Shown here one piece after another: positions 9,312 through 18,925 of a stretch of 64,000 nucleotides of DNA. This DNA is from Owenia fusiformis (lineage: Eukaryota; Annelida; Polychaeta; Sabellida; Oweniidae): the NCBI GenBank assembly GCA_903813345.2, contig CAIIXF020000010.1:2969169-3033168 (forward strand), written 5' to 3'. Both the position numbers and the translations under genes were made by a program. The notes under the pieces were generated by a model. The model saw only the letters and a list, made by a program, of their open reading frames with translations, did no database searches and was not told the origin of the DNA. Every line of letters begins with the position of its first letter. Position 1 is the first letter of the stretch.

Positions 9312-10645
9312 TATGTAACTGTAACACCGCGAAAGCGGTCAATCTCCAGTATTCGATGGAATGTTCCTAAAACGATCACGCACACCGGTTCTTGTAGGGC
9401 AGTCTCAAAGCGTCCTTCAAGTTTCAGTTGCCCTCCTTTAAGTAACGGGAACACAGTTTTATTTTCGTCTGCCGCATTCAACTGGAAACGAAATATCGAA
9501 AATCCTGATTTGAAATCGTCCACCTCGATATCAGTATTGTTGTCGTGATTTGGTAATGATGTTTCAAAGAGTCTCAAATATGCCGACAGATATTGTTCAC
9601 TCTCAATTAGATCGCTGGAAAATTTTAATGTGAGTGGTTTCGAAGGTACATCTTGAGAATCCACCTGAGTTGTTAGACTGGATAGGTTGAAGTGATCCAT
9701 GTACAGCGGATTTGTGTCATATGTACCAGCATAGGCGCGGGCTGATACGAAAAAAGCAGTGAGGCAAGAGGGTATGCGTCCTTGAAATATGTTATCCCAA
9801 GAAAAGTTAAAGTTGCCTGATGCTAGGCTTTTCACTTTGACTTCCACATCCTGGTAAGGATATATAGCAGGCGTTCGAAGCATCACCTCGTTGTGTGCTT
9901 TAATAACGGCGGGATTAACTTCTACCATGCAAGCCTCGAAGTAAGCATCTGTTACAATTAACCGCCATTTTTGTGGATCATCGGAAACTAAACAAAATTC
10001 ACTGCTATTTGGCCATAATTTTATTTTGACTTCAACTCCATTGAGAAGCAGGCGATCCGATTGAAGAAAACTTTCATATATCGGTCCAGTTAGTTCTACT
10101 TCTCGGCTGTTTCTATAATCCATATATCGCATTAATAGTCCTTGGTTCCCTCCTGTCCAAACATTATTTGTAGCGGGAAACATGTCATCTTTTCTATAGC
10201 CCTGCGCTTGCATCCATGACTTTTTATCTGCTGAAGAAAAGTTTTGTAGTACGTGCAGATAAGCTTTGTACGCGAAATCAGGCGTGGCCTCTGTAATGGA
10301 TTTTTGTTGAACTTGAATGTCAATACGATTCCATAATGTTTGTAAAAGCAAGTTAATAGGACCGCATTTTTTAGGTCCCTGTATGTCACTTGGATCCCAA
10401 TTCATAGTATCACCATTAGCCTGAACTATTTTTACTTTGACATGCAGGCGAGATCGTTTTAAACTCAAATAGTCCATACCATTGTTTGGTATATTAAATT
10501 CCACACAACTACCATGGGTGAGGCTCGAAGTTGGTCGATATTCCACCCATTTAAAACGAGAAATACTTGTATCAGTTAATGGGGTGTTAAAAAGCATTAG
10601 TTCTGTGGATGACGATTCATCACTTCCTACCAGCTTTTCCGCCAT
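9311..10645 (-). CDS. Polinton major capsid protein (double jelly-roll, hexon-like)
   Basis: A 444-codon ORF recognised by position and by family features: an N-terminal stretch ending in a Y-R-P-T motif, a jelly-roll-like beta-rich body, and the conserved NLLLQTLWNRIDIQV segment near residues 98-112. Polinton major capsid proteins are predicted to build icosahedral virions with pseudo-hexameric capsomers. The start at 10645 overlaps the end of the basic-protein ORF by 26 bases, and the stop shares a base with the protease start. There is no frameshift or internal stop. The double jelly-roll assignment is from family knowledge; a structure prediction would test it directly. Confidence 0.85.
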   Translation of the reverse strand: MAEKLVGSDESSSTELMLFNTPLTDTSISRFKWVEYRPTSSLTHGSCVEFNIPNNGMDYLSLKRSRLHVKVKIVQANGDTMNWDPSDIQGPKKCGPINLLLQTLWNRIDIQVQQKSITEATPDFAYKAYLHVLQNFSSADKKSWMQAQGYRKDDMFPATNNVWTGGNQGLLMRYMDYRNSREVELTGPIYESFLQSDRLLLNGVEVKIKLWPNSSEFCLVSDDPQKWRLIVTDAYFEACMVEVNPAVIKAHNEVMLRTPAIYPYQDVEVKVKSLASGNFNFSWDNIFQGRIPSCLTAFFVSARAYAGTYDTNPLYMDHFNLSSLTTQVDSQDVPSKPLTLKFSSDLIESEQYLSAYLRLFETSLPNHDNNTDIEVDDFKSGFSIFRFQLNAADENKTVFPLLKGGQLKLEGRFETALQEPVCVIVLGTFHRILEIDRFRGVTVT

Positions 10646-11069
10646 TTCGTTTTTTCTTAGTTAATATATCGCTGACTCTGGTAGTTTTATATCTTTTCTT
10701 TAAATTGTTTGTTTTGGATTTTCTTTTTATCACAGCTTTCTTCTTTTGCGGAGCTCTTTTAATAGGTCTACGTCGTTTGCTGTCAATTAATCGATTTGGT
10801 CTACCTGGAGGTTGCAGAGATCTTTTAAATGTATTCGATCTTTTCCCTCTCTTCAATTCCGCACTTGCTCTCTGCACTACAGCTTGTGATGGGCTCACTA
10901 AATTAATAGTTGACCCACCTTCTTGGTTGTTTCTTATTGAATATCGGCTATCGTTTAATGAAATGTTCTTTTGAGATTTTTTAGAGTTCATAGGTAAACT
11001 GCGGTTCACGGATGATGCGAAAAAGTGCCCCCATTTAGTATCATCTGGTGTGTAACTAGATAGTCTCAT
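10620..11069 (-). CDS. Polinton highly basic protein (candidate virion core/DNA-condensing protein)
   Basis: The open frame starts at 11114 but the ATG at 11069 (MRLSSYTPDDTKW) is preferred, because the first 15 codons overlap the penton gene and look unconserved. It has 149 codons. The C-terminal 80 residues are rich in Lys and Arg (KRRRPIKRAPQKKK and similar), resembling nuclear localisation signals and adenovirus core proteins, which coat the genome. No specific homology was recognised. It sits between the penton and major capsid genes with overlaps on the MCP side, so it is probably part of the late virion module. Confidence 0.65.
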   Translation of the reverse strand: MRLSSYTPDDTKWGHFFASSVNRSLPMNSKKSQKNISLNDSRYSIRNNQEGGSTINLVSPSQAVVQRASAELKRGKRSNTFKRSLQPPGRPNRLIDSKRRRPIKRAPQKKKAVIKRKSKTNNLKKRYKTTRVSDILTKKKRNGGKAGRK

Positions 11070-11077
11070 CTTGAAGT

Positions 11078-11521
11078 CTATACAATATGCGCTTTTTTGA
11101 AGTGTAACACACAAAAGAACGTATCGTTGTTAAATGAAAAAGCTTCGGTACCCTTTGCTTCTTTTATACTGATAGATATGTGTTGGAATCCTGATGGTAT
11201 AACGGGTGTATAAAGAACAGGGTTATAAGATTGACAATTCCCAGTGTAGAAAATGTCATCCTGGGTAGCGTGTACTTGTCTTAACAACTGAATATTTTCA
11301 CCGCCAACTATGGTACCGTAACAAAGATTGCACATCACATTCATTACGATTCTCCCGTATACTGTTGGATGTCTCAATTCCACCAATCCACACTGCCATT
11401 GTTCATCAGGATTCAATGAAATATATTCGGGTAATTTAACTGTGAACTTGGTATTATTGTTAGAAGGATATGTATCCATAGAATCAGTGCTGTTCAAGTA
11501 TATATAAAATTGTGAAATCAT
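11078..11521 (-). CDS. Polinton minor capsid (penton-like) protein
   Basis: A 147-codon ORF starting with MISQFYIYLNSTDSMD and followed by NNNTKFTVKLP, a signature start for Polinton and adintovirus penton-type single jelly-roll proteins, which form the fivefold vertices. It is the first gene of the minus-strand virion series, closest to the right terminal repeat (11593). The length is at the short end for such proteins. No internal stop is seen. Confidence 0.78.
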   Translation of the reverse strand: MISQFYIYLNSTDSMDTYPSNNNTKFTVKLPEYISLNPDEQWQCGLVELRHPTVYGRIVMNVMCNLCYGTIVGGENIQLLRQVHATQDDIFYTGNCQSYNPVLYTPVIPSGFQHISISIKEAKGTEAFSFNNDTFFCVLHFKKAHIV

Positions 11522-11592
11522 GTTTCAACCTCAAGAGATCTAGTATTTATGAATATTTTTTCTTAATCAAGTATATTTATGATATACTGGGA

Positions 11593-11947
11593 CGTTATGC
11601 ATCTCAAATTGAAGCTACCACAAACCTCAGGTTATCACTATGGTTACTACAAAAGCAAGCATATCATCATTAGTAAAAATGTTATTAACCCCTGGCATCT
11701 CATTCCTGGTATCTCACTTTAGGCACCGCAAAGTAGTCTCAGCATCTCATTTCTGGCATCGCATTTTTAGACACCGCAAAGTAATCCCGTGCGGCATCTC
11801 ATTCCTGTCATCTCACTTTAGGCACGGCAAGGTAGTCTCAGCATCTCATTCCTGGCATCGCATTTTTAGACACCGCAACATCTCATTCCTGGCATCGCAT
11901 TTTAAGATACCGCAAAGTAATCCCGTGCCTCCTTAACATACACTACT
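11593..11947 (-). repeat. Right terminal inverted repeat of the Polinton (355 bp, expanded)
   Basis: Complement of the left repeat but 136 bp longer. Near the outer end the block containing TTTGCGGTGTCTAAAAATGC, GATGCCAGGAATGAGATG and GCACGGGATTACTTTGCGG is partly duplicated. The inner 180 bp match the left repeat closely. An open frame here on the plus strand is a repeat artefact. Confidence 0.88.
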
Positions 11948-11953
11948 AACATT
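11948..11953. repeat. Target-site duplication of the Polinton, right copy
   Basis: AACATT, identical to 1757-1762, directly following the terminal CACTACT. Confidence 0.9.
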
Positions 11954-12766
11954 TTCTTTTATCTATTAGATTAGATTGTTGCCATAAAACATAAGATCAA
12001 ATGCTTTTTTGAGAAAGATTCCTTGATAGAAACATGTCGACCAAAGAATAATTCACAAAAAATATTTATGTGCATCCTGAAATATGGTAATATATTTAAC
12101 ATGAAATTTTCTACAAAATTATGTTTGCCCAGGAAAGGTGTTCAATCTAAAACATGTTCCCCTAGAGAATGTGTTCAACTTAAAAATATGTTTACTTATG
12201 AGAGTGTTAAACTAAGAATGTTATGAATATGTTCAGCTTTGCAAGATGTTTACTGCAGAAATAAGTTCACCTGACATAAATGCCAGTATAAATGACTTCT
12301 CCAAATGACAAATTATTACAATGTATAAAGGAAATGGTCGATACATTCCTATATTTCTGGCATATTTGTATCGAAGTTGAAACAATGGGACATCATGAAT
12401 TGTCAACATTGGGTATGTTTAAATGGTCCATAATGACGCATTAATGAATCTTACATATTTGTTAAGCATTTATCCTAATCTTTGTAGGGGACATTTCTGC
12501 ATCTATTTGTTGATAGTTGATATGCTTTCAATTAATTTGAATTGATTTGTTAAGAAAGGTAACCATGATTACTAAAAGCCAGTTGCTTTTAAGCACTGAT
12601 TGTACTGTACCACATTTCACCACTTTATGACTAAAAACGTTGAGTAATTAAAAAGTTTTTAGTGTACGATTTTAGTAGAATGTAATGCCTAATGGTTCAA
12701 AGAATAACAAAGACATTGACACGCACAGAGCAACTGATACAACATTTGCATTCATACTCTGCTCAA
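11954..12766. other. Intergenic flank between Polinton and channel gene
   Basis: AT-rich. A weak repeated theme (ATGTTCCCCTAGAGAATGTG, GTTCAACTTAAAAATATG) at 12030-12250 recurs as related phrases at 15120-15290. No coding exon was recognised. Confidence 0.4.
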
Positions 12767-12774
12767 TATATAAG
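12767..12774 (+). promoter_or_regulatory. Candidate TATA box of the DEG/ENaC gene
   Basis: TATATAAG followed by a G-rich initiator-like stretch about 25-30 bases downstream and the ATG 169 bases further. There is no experimental start-site evidence. Confidence 0.5.
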
Positions 12775-12942
12775 GCTGGTTGCTATGAAGGCCACATTAC
12801 AGTTTTCTACAACAACACAACTGAGAAAAATACTTTACAAGTATCTACAAGTGGTTCTAAGATGTTTGGAAGGAATTCGAATAAGAAGAGGCATTAATAA
12901 ATGTCATTGAATTTGCTGTAACGTGACTTTCTTCATGAAGAT

Positions 12943-14643
12943 ATGGAAAAACTTAAGGAGCAGTTAAAACATTTTGCAGAATCCACAACAGCACATGGTT
13001 TGGCTAGAATCCCTACATCAAGGACAAAAATCGTTAAGTTCATTTGGATTATTATCATCTTAGGTTGTGGTATCACATCATTTGTTTTCTTGTATCAATC
13101 ATTTGCTAAATATTTAGCCTTCAAGCCCAAAGACGTAGTTTCGATTTCAAGAGAGATCACAGTGAAATTTCCTTCTGTAACAGTTTGCCCATTATATCCT
13201 ATAGCAACAGGGAAAAATTTCAATATTTATGACTATCTAGATAATAATTCAACGTATGTATATAAACTCAATCAAATAATTTCTGGATTTTATGAGAAAT
13301 TCGATGAACCTGAAGATCCATTATACGCAAAGTACATACGTCACAAAAACCGTGTAGTTGCATGGCAATGGATTTATGAAAACAATCCGAATATAACTAA
13401 CGCCTCACACTCATGGCCTGATCTAGTTCCAATATGTAGTTTTAAGGGTAAGCCTTGTAAAGCAGAACATATTGAAAAGTTTGTGGATCCTAATTATTAT
13501 AACTGTTACACGTTCAATGGTATGAACTCGAGTACTCTAAATGGTGAAAATCACACATCAACGGAGGATGAAATGATAGTTGAGTCGATTGGCCCAACTT
13601 CAGGACTGTCACTCATCATGTTCCTTGATCTACATGAGGAGCAGCGAAGTATGTTTAACCCAATGATTCCAACAAGTGGAAGTGCAGGCATAAGAGTGGT
13701 AATCCATGAGACAGGGACGGTACCAGATCCTACAGCAAATGGGTTTGATATACCACCAGGTTTTTCAACTAATGTACCCTTACGGCTGATTCAGCGGAAT
13801 CATATGGAAGAACCCTGGGGGACGTGTGATAAGAAGGCTGACCCATATCTGAAGGGATCAAGATACACATACTCAAGATCCAGTTGCAAAAGACAATGCG
13901 TACAAGGTTTGTTGAAAGCCAAATGTGGCTGTATATCATCCTTATGGCCAATAAACAATGATGCTGATGACTCTAAATACTGTGGGACTTTTAACATTGA
14001 TGAATGGATCAAACAAGAATCAAATAGAAGCATTCTCGAAGAGGACCTTCTACGTTTAGATTGTGAAGAAGATCTTTTATCCCATCTCACAGAGATATCA
14101 GAGTTCATACAATCTCCAGATTGCCAATCAAATCCTGATTGTCATGATTGTGACTGCCGACCTGCATGCGAGCATTATAAATATTATCAGGATATCTCCA
14201 TGTCATATTGGCCTATGGAGTCCGCACAAATGACTTTCTATGAATCCCTCATGACAATGCCTGGCTACAATGATTCTACAATATATAAACTATTACATAA
14301 GCCTCACGATGATTTGGGTACAGCTGACAACAGTTCACAAGTCAATAAAGACTTGATTCGGAAAAACTTTCTCCGTCTTAACATATACTACAAAACAATA
14401 GAAACGGAGGTGATATCCATGTATGCTGAATTCACTAGTGGGGAACTAGTGGCAGAAGTCGGAGGAACTCTGGGAATTTTTCTGGGTGTTTCATTCGTGA
14501 CACTCTGCGAGGTTGTAGGCCTTCTGTCGAATTTAATATCCTCGCTTTTGTGTAATAAAAATAGAAAAATCAAAGACACTCATGATCTGTCAGAAAAAAT
14601 ATCCAAATATGATGCCAATGATGTAAAAATTGTCAATCAATAA
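12943..14643 (+). CDS. DEG/ENaC (ASIC/FaNaC-like) ion channel subunit, single exon
   Basis: An intact 566-codon ORF. The conserved His-Gly gating motif is at residues 18-19, transmembrane segment 1 at about 32-54, the post-TM1 motif FPSVTVCP at 76-83, a large cysteine-rich extracellular domain (C-x-R-x-C followed by C-G-C around residues 305-330, and C-D-C-R-P-A-C near 405), and transmembrane segment 2 at about 505-533 with the selectivity-filter region GIFLGVS (511-517). Family members are trimeric sodium channels gated by acid, peptides or mechanical force; the ligand cannot be told here. Several N-glycosylation sequons (NxS/T) lie in the extracellular part. The gene is intronless, flanked by a TATA box and a poly(A) signal, so it may descend from a retrocopy or belong to an intronless expansion. 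The start was chosen because it precedes the HG motif at the usual distance. Confidence 0.92.
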   Translation: MEKLKEQLKHFAESTTAHGLARIPTSRTKIVKFIWIIIILGCGITSFVFLYQSFAKYLAFKPKDVVSISREITVKFPSVTVCPLYPIATGKNFNIYDYLDNNSTYVYKLNQIISGFYEKFDEPEDPLYAKYIRHKNRVVAWQWIYENNPNITNASHSWPDLVPICSFKGKPCKAEHIEKFVDPNYYNCYTFNGMNSSTLNGENHTSTEDEMIVESIGPTSGLSLIMFLDLHEEQRSMFNPMIPTSGSAGIRVVIHETGTVPDPTANGFDIPPGFSTNVPLRLIQRNHMEEPWGTCDKKADPYLKGSRYTYSRSSCKRQCVQGLLKAKCGCISSLWPINNDADDSKYCGTFNIDEWIKQESNRSILEEDLLRLDCEEDLLSHLTEISEFIQSPDCQSNPDCHDCDCRPACEHYKYYQDISMSYWPMESAQMTFYESLMTMPGYNDSTIYKLLHKPHDDLGTADNSSQVNKDLIRKNFLRLNIYYKTIETEVISMYAEFTSGELVAEVGGTLGIFLGVSFVTLCEVVGLLSNLISSLLCNKNRKIKDTHDLSEKISKYDANDVKIVNQ

Positions 14644-14878
14644 TTAACAGTTCAAATTATCTGAAGTACCGAAAAGTGCTTTGTGGTTGAAAATCAACCA
14701 AGCCATGGTACCGATAGCTCCAATTCAACCTTTTAATTCCTTTTTTACAGTTATTTTCATATGATATGTTATCTATTGACCAAAGGGCATGTTTGAACTT
14801 ATAACGAGAAGGAGATGATTTAGAGTTGTTCAAAATGAGTGATGAACTACATGTACAGATTATGTATATATTTTAATC

Positions 14879-14884
14879 AATAAA
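14879..14884 (+). terminator. Poly(A) signal of the DEG/ENaC gene
   Basis: AATAAA 236 bases after the stop codon, in an AT-rich 3' untranslated region. Confidence 0.55.
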
Positions 14885-16302
14885 TCTAAATTGTAGATGT
14901 TTTCTAGATGATAAAACAATGTTATTTAAATGTTTACTGATCAGAAATACATAACAATAGCCATCCTGAGACAATACAGCTTAACTATAAGTTCTTCAAT
15001 TCAAGGCCAAGATAAGACTATAAAAAGCCTATATTTTGAAAACTAACCAAAAAATGAAAGAAATTCTTAAATACTAAAATTTAAAGAAAATGGTCTTGAA
15101 GTTAAATTACTGTCAAATTTGTCATAGTAGAACATCTTTAGTACATCTAAAGTGTTTCACTTTGGAGGTGTTCTACTTATAGAGGTTCATTTAACATTAA
15201 GTCAGTTAATCTCAATGTTCCCCTAGTAGTGTTGTACCCCTTAATAGAGATGTTCAACTAGTAGAGATGTTCCACTTCACTTGACAGTTTTTTTGTATAC
15301 AAGTGAACATACATAATGTTAAATCAATTCTGTGGCACCTAAACACAAAATGGCAGTAAATCATAACAGAAGTTTCTTCGTTATAATCGTTGACACCATC
15401 CTATTACAAATGAGTATTTTTAATGGTATATTCAATACTCTCCCCCTTGTTTAAAATGACTTGAAGTTCTATAACATTTTGTAACTTATTTTGAAATAAA
15501 CATGCGGATAAAGTGAGAAGAAATATATTTTCTACATATAAGTTCTATCATGTTATGACTTAATTTAATTTTACATCATTTTGTTTTTATATCTTTTGCT
15601 TTCTTGCTCAGTTTTTCTATTCCTTTGGTTAAATCATTTGCCATGGGCTTCCTATTTCAGCCTTGGATTGAGAAAATGTAAAACAATCGTTACATATAGA
15701 TTAATATCATGTCCAATCAATGATCATGATATGACATGGACCAATTAATTAAAATATTCATTTTCACATGAAGATAGGATAATATTACATTGGAGGTTAT
15801 TCCCCCTGTTTGGTTATTTAAATTGATTGGCATCTATAGTGGGAGGCAAAGAAAATATATATGTATGGACTTTTATTTTTCTTGGTAGATCAGAAGTAAA
15901 TTTATGAGTCAAGTAAATGGTGATAATATACTTTTTTGAAGCGGGGAAGTCAAAACAGTACTATTAGAATTCATAGTAAGCATGCAAAGATCATTTAGAA
16001 GCATTTGAAATTGAATCCATATGAAAATTGAAATAACTGAAATCGGTATACGTCTTCTTCTTCCTCTTCTTCACGGACGTCACAGAACACACTTCCGGTG
16101 AAGTAATCGATGATTTTATCGATCAAAATATCTATATTCTCAAATGACAGTGGAGTGATTTCAGGGGACTATTTATCGCTGACTAATTTTCATTTGTTTC
16201 CAAATTAGGCAGATAGATCTCTCTTGAGCACAGTGGTATGTCGCACTAAGCATGGATACTGCCTTTCAAGAGATATATAGGCTAAAACATTACAATGATC
16301 AC
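14885..16302. other. Intergenic region, no gene recognised
   Basis: AT-rich. It holds a small hairpin at about 15125-15180 (GTAGAACATC pairing with GGTGTTCTAC) and short repeats sharing GTAGAGATGTTC. Around 16050-16110 is a pyrimidine tract followed by ACGTCA and ACTTCCGG, resembling CRE and ETS sites and possibly a CpG-poor promoter. No coding potential is recognised. Confidence 0.4.
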
Positions 16303-16517
16303 CAATAAACGTCCTCTCCAGACTCAAACCTATAACCGCAGTAATCTTCATTGCCATAAACACTCAGACTTGCATCATGGGGGTTCCCAATCCAGGAATA
16401 CTTCTCCATCTTTTCCCACACAAACAAAATTTTATTTGTATGAATATAAAACATATTTTCTCTGACTATGGACCAGTCTGTGGCAGAAAGCCTTTTTGAC
16501 TCGATTATCGTCATCAA
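16303..16517 (-). CDS. Candidate first coding exon of an unrecognised gene
   Basis: A 71-codon open stretch beginning MMTIIESKRLSATDW that has protein-like composition (many aromatic and charged residues) and ends at TTATTG|GTGATC, a possible splice donor at 16302-16301. No downstream exon was found before the DEG/ENaC 3' end, and no family was recognised. A second ATG on the other strand lies 8 bases away (16525). It could be a real exon or a chance frame. Confidence 0.25.
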
Positions 16518-16869
16518 TTACCAAAATGGCAGCCTACAGCGACGAATGGAAGTTAATATCTTCATTGATATTGATGCATACGTGTCGGTTAACTTACTAG
16601 AACATTATCAGCTAATCGATTAATGCACAAGGAAAACATTGAGGTATTGCATTCTGTTATTTAGTTGGAGTAAGTCCAGTTTTAAGAAGGAATTTTATGA
16701 AATACCCTATCTAATATACACTATTCAAAAATCACAGGGGATTTTGTAATTTGAGACATCTTTTACAGGAGAATTTGGTTGATGCATTGTGTGTTTACTA
16801 GAGAAAATAATTTACAGATGTAAGTTTTATGCTTCGTTGATCTTTGTACTTGTGCAACTTAATGAGTTT

Positions 16870-17825
16870 TTTTAGTTTTTATGGTTCATTTATTGAAATC
16901 ATATATATATAATACATTAACAGGGCCTAGGCAAAAGCATTATTGGCCCTGTGAGAATACAACATACAAATTATTACAGATGGCTTTTTGTTGAAACAAC
17001 TGATTAAATGTTATAAATTGATAATTCAAATAATTTCCATTATTTTACAGAGAAAGTTAGTAAAAATCTTAAATACACAACCTTTGATTTTGTTATTCAC
17101 TAAATTATCTCCAAACAAAAGTGTATTGGTCTTTTGTTCTAAAGTGCATCCAATTAAAAAGAAATGGTTCAGTTCTGGCATCACCCTAAGCTCCCCCCAA
17201 AGTTCTTCTCTTTCTTTAACTAACAGCGGGCAATTGAAGATAAGGTGTTTTGAAGTTTGTTCTCTGTAGCCACATAAGCATTTTGGACTTTCTACATCTC
17301 TAAAATTATGTAAGAAAAAATGGCCAGAGAAAATAAAATCACATCTAATACGATTTAAGAATATTTCACTCTTTCGTGATAGTTCTAACTGAGATGTAGG
17401 TAATGGTAAATTTTTATCTTTAAGATGAGTTTTGACACTTCTCTTAAAACTAGCAAAACTTTTACTTTCTTTTTGATCTGTTGGGAGCTTTTCCCATAAA
17501 CGTATTGCTCTAGTAACTGGGGATTTGGAAAAGGAGCCAATTGGCTTTGGGGCAGTAAAATGTCTAATCCTTCTAAGGTTCACATTTTGTACCGGATTTC
17601 TATGCTGGTCAAAAATTCTTTGAAGGTATGAGGGGACAGTCTTGTTTTTAACCTGGTACATTAACTTTAAATATTTTTCATCTGTTCTAGTAGACAGTTC
17701 ATTCCAATTTAATGATTTAAATAATTTAGTTTTTGAGGTTCCTTGAATACACCCACTTATTAGTAAGGCAGCTCTATAATGCACCTGATCAAGTTTAGCA
17801 AGGTCATATTTAGTCGCTTTACTTT
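16870..17825 (-). mobile_element. 5'-truncated non-LTR retrotransposon (LINE) with 14-bp target-site duplication
   Basis: Flanked by AACTTAATGAGTTT at 16856-16869 and 17826-17839, a 14-bp direct duplication. The retroposon lies on the minus strand; its 3' end (left) carries AATAAA and an A-rich tail. It contains only the C-terminal part of ORF2. Confidence 0.85.
17026..17823 (-). pseudogene. LINE ORF2 C-terminal fragment
   Basis: An open frame of about 265 codons covering the region after the reverse transcriptase palm. It starts at A-K-L-D-Q-V-H-Y-R-A-A and ends after the zinc-knuckle-like C-x-C-x7-H-x4-C (CLCG...HLIFNC). The catalytic domain is missing through 5' truncation, so it is non-functional. 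It is related to but clearly diverged from the element at 57000-58461. Clade is Jockey/CR1-like at best. Confidence 0.8.
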
Positions 17826-17839
17826 AACTTAATGAGTTT

Positions 17840-18502
17840 CAGCCTTGATAATTCTTACCAGGGGCCCTACCCACATCATTGATGTGGGCACTCACAAAGC
17901 TTTAGTCCTTAATATCATGATTGGATCATCATCCAATACTAAGCCATGTCTTAAATCATATTTTGGAAAGTAGTCATTAGTCAATGCACCTGATCGAGTT
18001 ATCATTTGATGCGATTGTGATTAAACGTGATGACAACTAAAACAGATAATCTAATTAATTAGGCCTAATCTAACTAACAGATTGGATGTCATTAACATAA
18101 CCTTACCAAAAAACAAACATCATGCAGTTTCTTTAGATGCAATTTGAGACAATAACGCAAATGCGAGTAGGTAGTTACCAGTTTCGCCACCAGGTGGCTC
18201 GCTCGGGTCAGATAGCATGGCGGGTATAGTAGAAAGTTCCCTTTAACTTAAATTACATAGGTTTTAGTGGTTTAATTTTCATATAGCCCTTATTATGTAT
18301 CGAATAGTTATGCAAATTAAAGTACGTCCAGTAAAAGAAAATGTTCCAAAACAACAATTTTCGAAACATTTTTTTAGATGTATTTTTACATGTGGATTTC
18401 AAATATGACATCACTGAATTTTGAATATTTAATGATGTAAATCAAGATCATTTCTACCCGCATCTAGTCTATTAAATTGAGAGAATGATAATGCTGATCC
18501 CG
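17840..18502. other. Intergenic region, no gene seen
   Basis: Unique-looking AT-rich sequence containing a CTCF-like motif at 18187-18198. No exon or RNA gene was recognised. Confidence 0.4.
18187..18198 (+). promoter_or_regulatory. CTCF-like core motif
   Basis: CCACCAGGTGGC fits the animal CTCF core consensus CCASYAGRKGGC at every position and is nearly palindromic. It lies in a locally GC-rich patch between the LINE fragment and the MITE cluster. A 12-base match can occur by chance. Confidence 0.3.
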
Positions 18503-18925
18503 TCCCGTGCCAGGACTATAGTCCGGTGAACGTCTTATCTTTTGCCTGTACGGTTAAAACATGGGAGAATTTTCGTTTTTGATTGCAATATTGCGTGTAA
18601 TAATTAAGTTATTTCAACCGTCAAATTACTCCATTTATTGGTACTTCCAGGCCACTTCCGGGCCAGTCAAACAGGGAATCCCCTTTTAAATCCAACCGCC
18701 ATCTTGAAAAGTGATGGAATCTCTCTCGATGAAAAAGAAAAATGTTCCTGTTCTGCCGATATACCCAGACAATTGTGGATTCAACTACACGAAAAGAATG
18801 CTAAAATACCAAGGAATCTATTGAAGTAGGTATCTTTAGTGTAAGATGCGTAGAAAATTCTCCCATGTTGCAATCGTACAGGCAAAAGAATAAGACGTTC
18901 ACAGGACTATAGTCCTGGCACGGGA
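18503..18925. mobile_element. MITE, family A, full copy
   Basis: 423 bp with terminal inverted repeats: TCCCGTGCCAGGACTATAGT at the left pairs with the complementary right end, followed inward by a second pairing block containing GCCTGTAC and ACATGGGAGAATTTTC. It has no coding capacity. A second, truncated copy in opposite orientation is at 23899-24259. Confidence 0.85.

Larger units (their letters stand above)
1763..11947 (-). mobile_element. Polinton/Maverick element, 10.2 kb, lacking DNA polymerase B
   Basis: Defined by terminal inverted repeats starting AGTAGTGTATGTTAAGG, flanked by identical 6-bp duplications (AACATT). Inside, on the minus strand, lie penton-like protein, basic protein, major capsid protein, adenain-type protease, chromodomain integrase and packaging ATPase; two plus-strand ORFs of unknown role occupy the other end. 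This gene set is diagnostic of Polintons, which are self-synthesising transposons related to adenoviruses and to adintoviruses. Typical elements are 15-20 kb and carry a protein-primed family B polymerase of over 1000 codons. No such ORF or recognisable remnant exists here, and the 2.0-2.6 and 3.6-5.2 kb gaps are too small to hold one. The element sits between SC5D and the DEG/ENaC gene. All recognised genes are open, so it looks young or functionally constrained, perhaps replicated in trans. Confidence 0.93.

Noticed and set aside
18181-18260. Short ATG frame beginning MAGIVESS at about 18217
   Set aside because: Stops after nine codons, has no donor site and no neighbouring exon.
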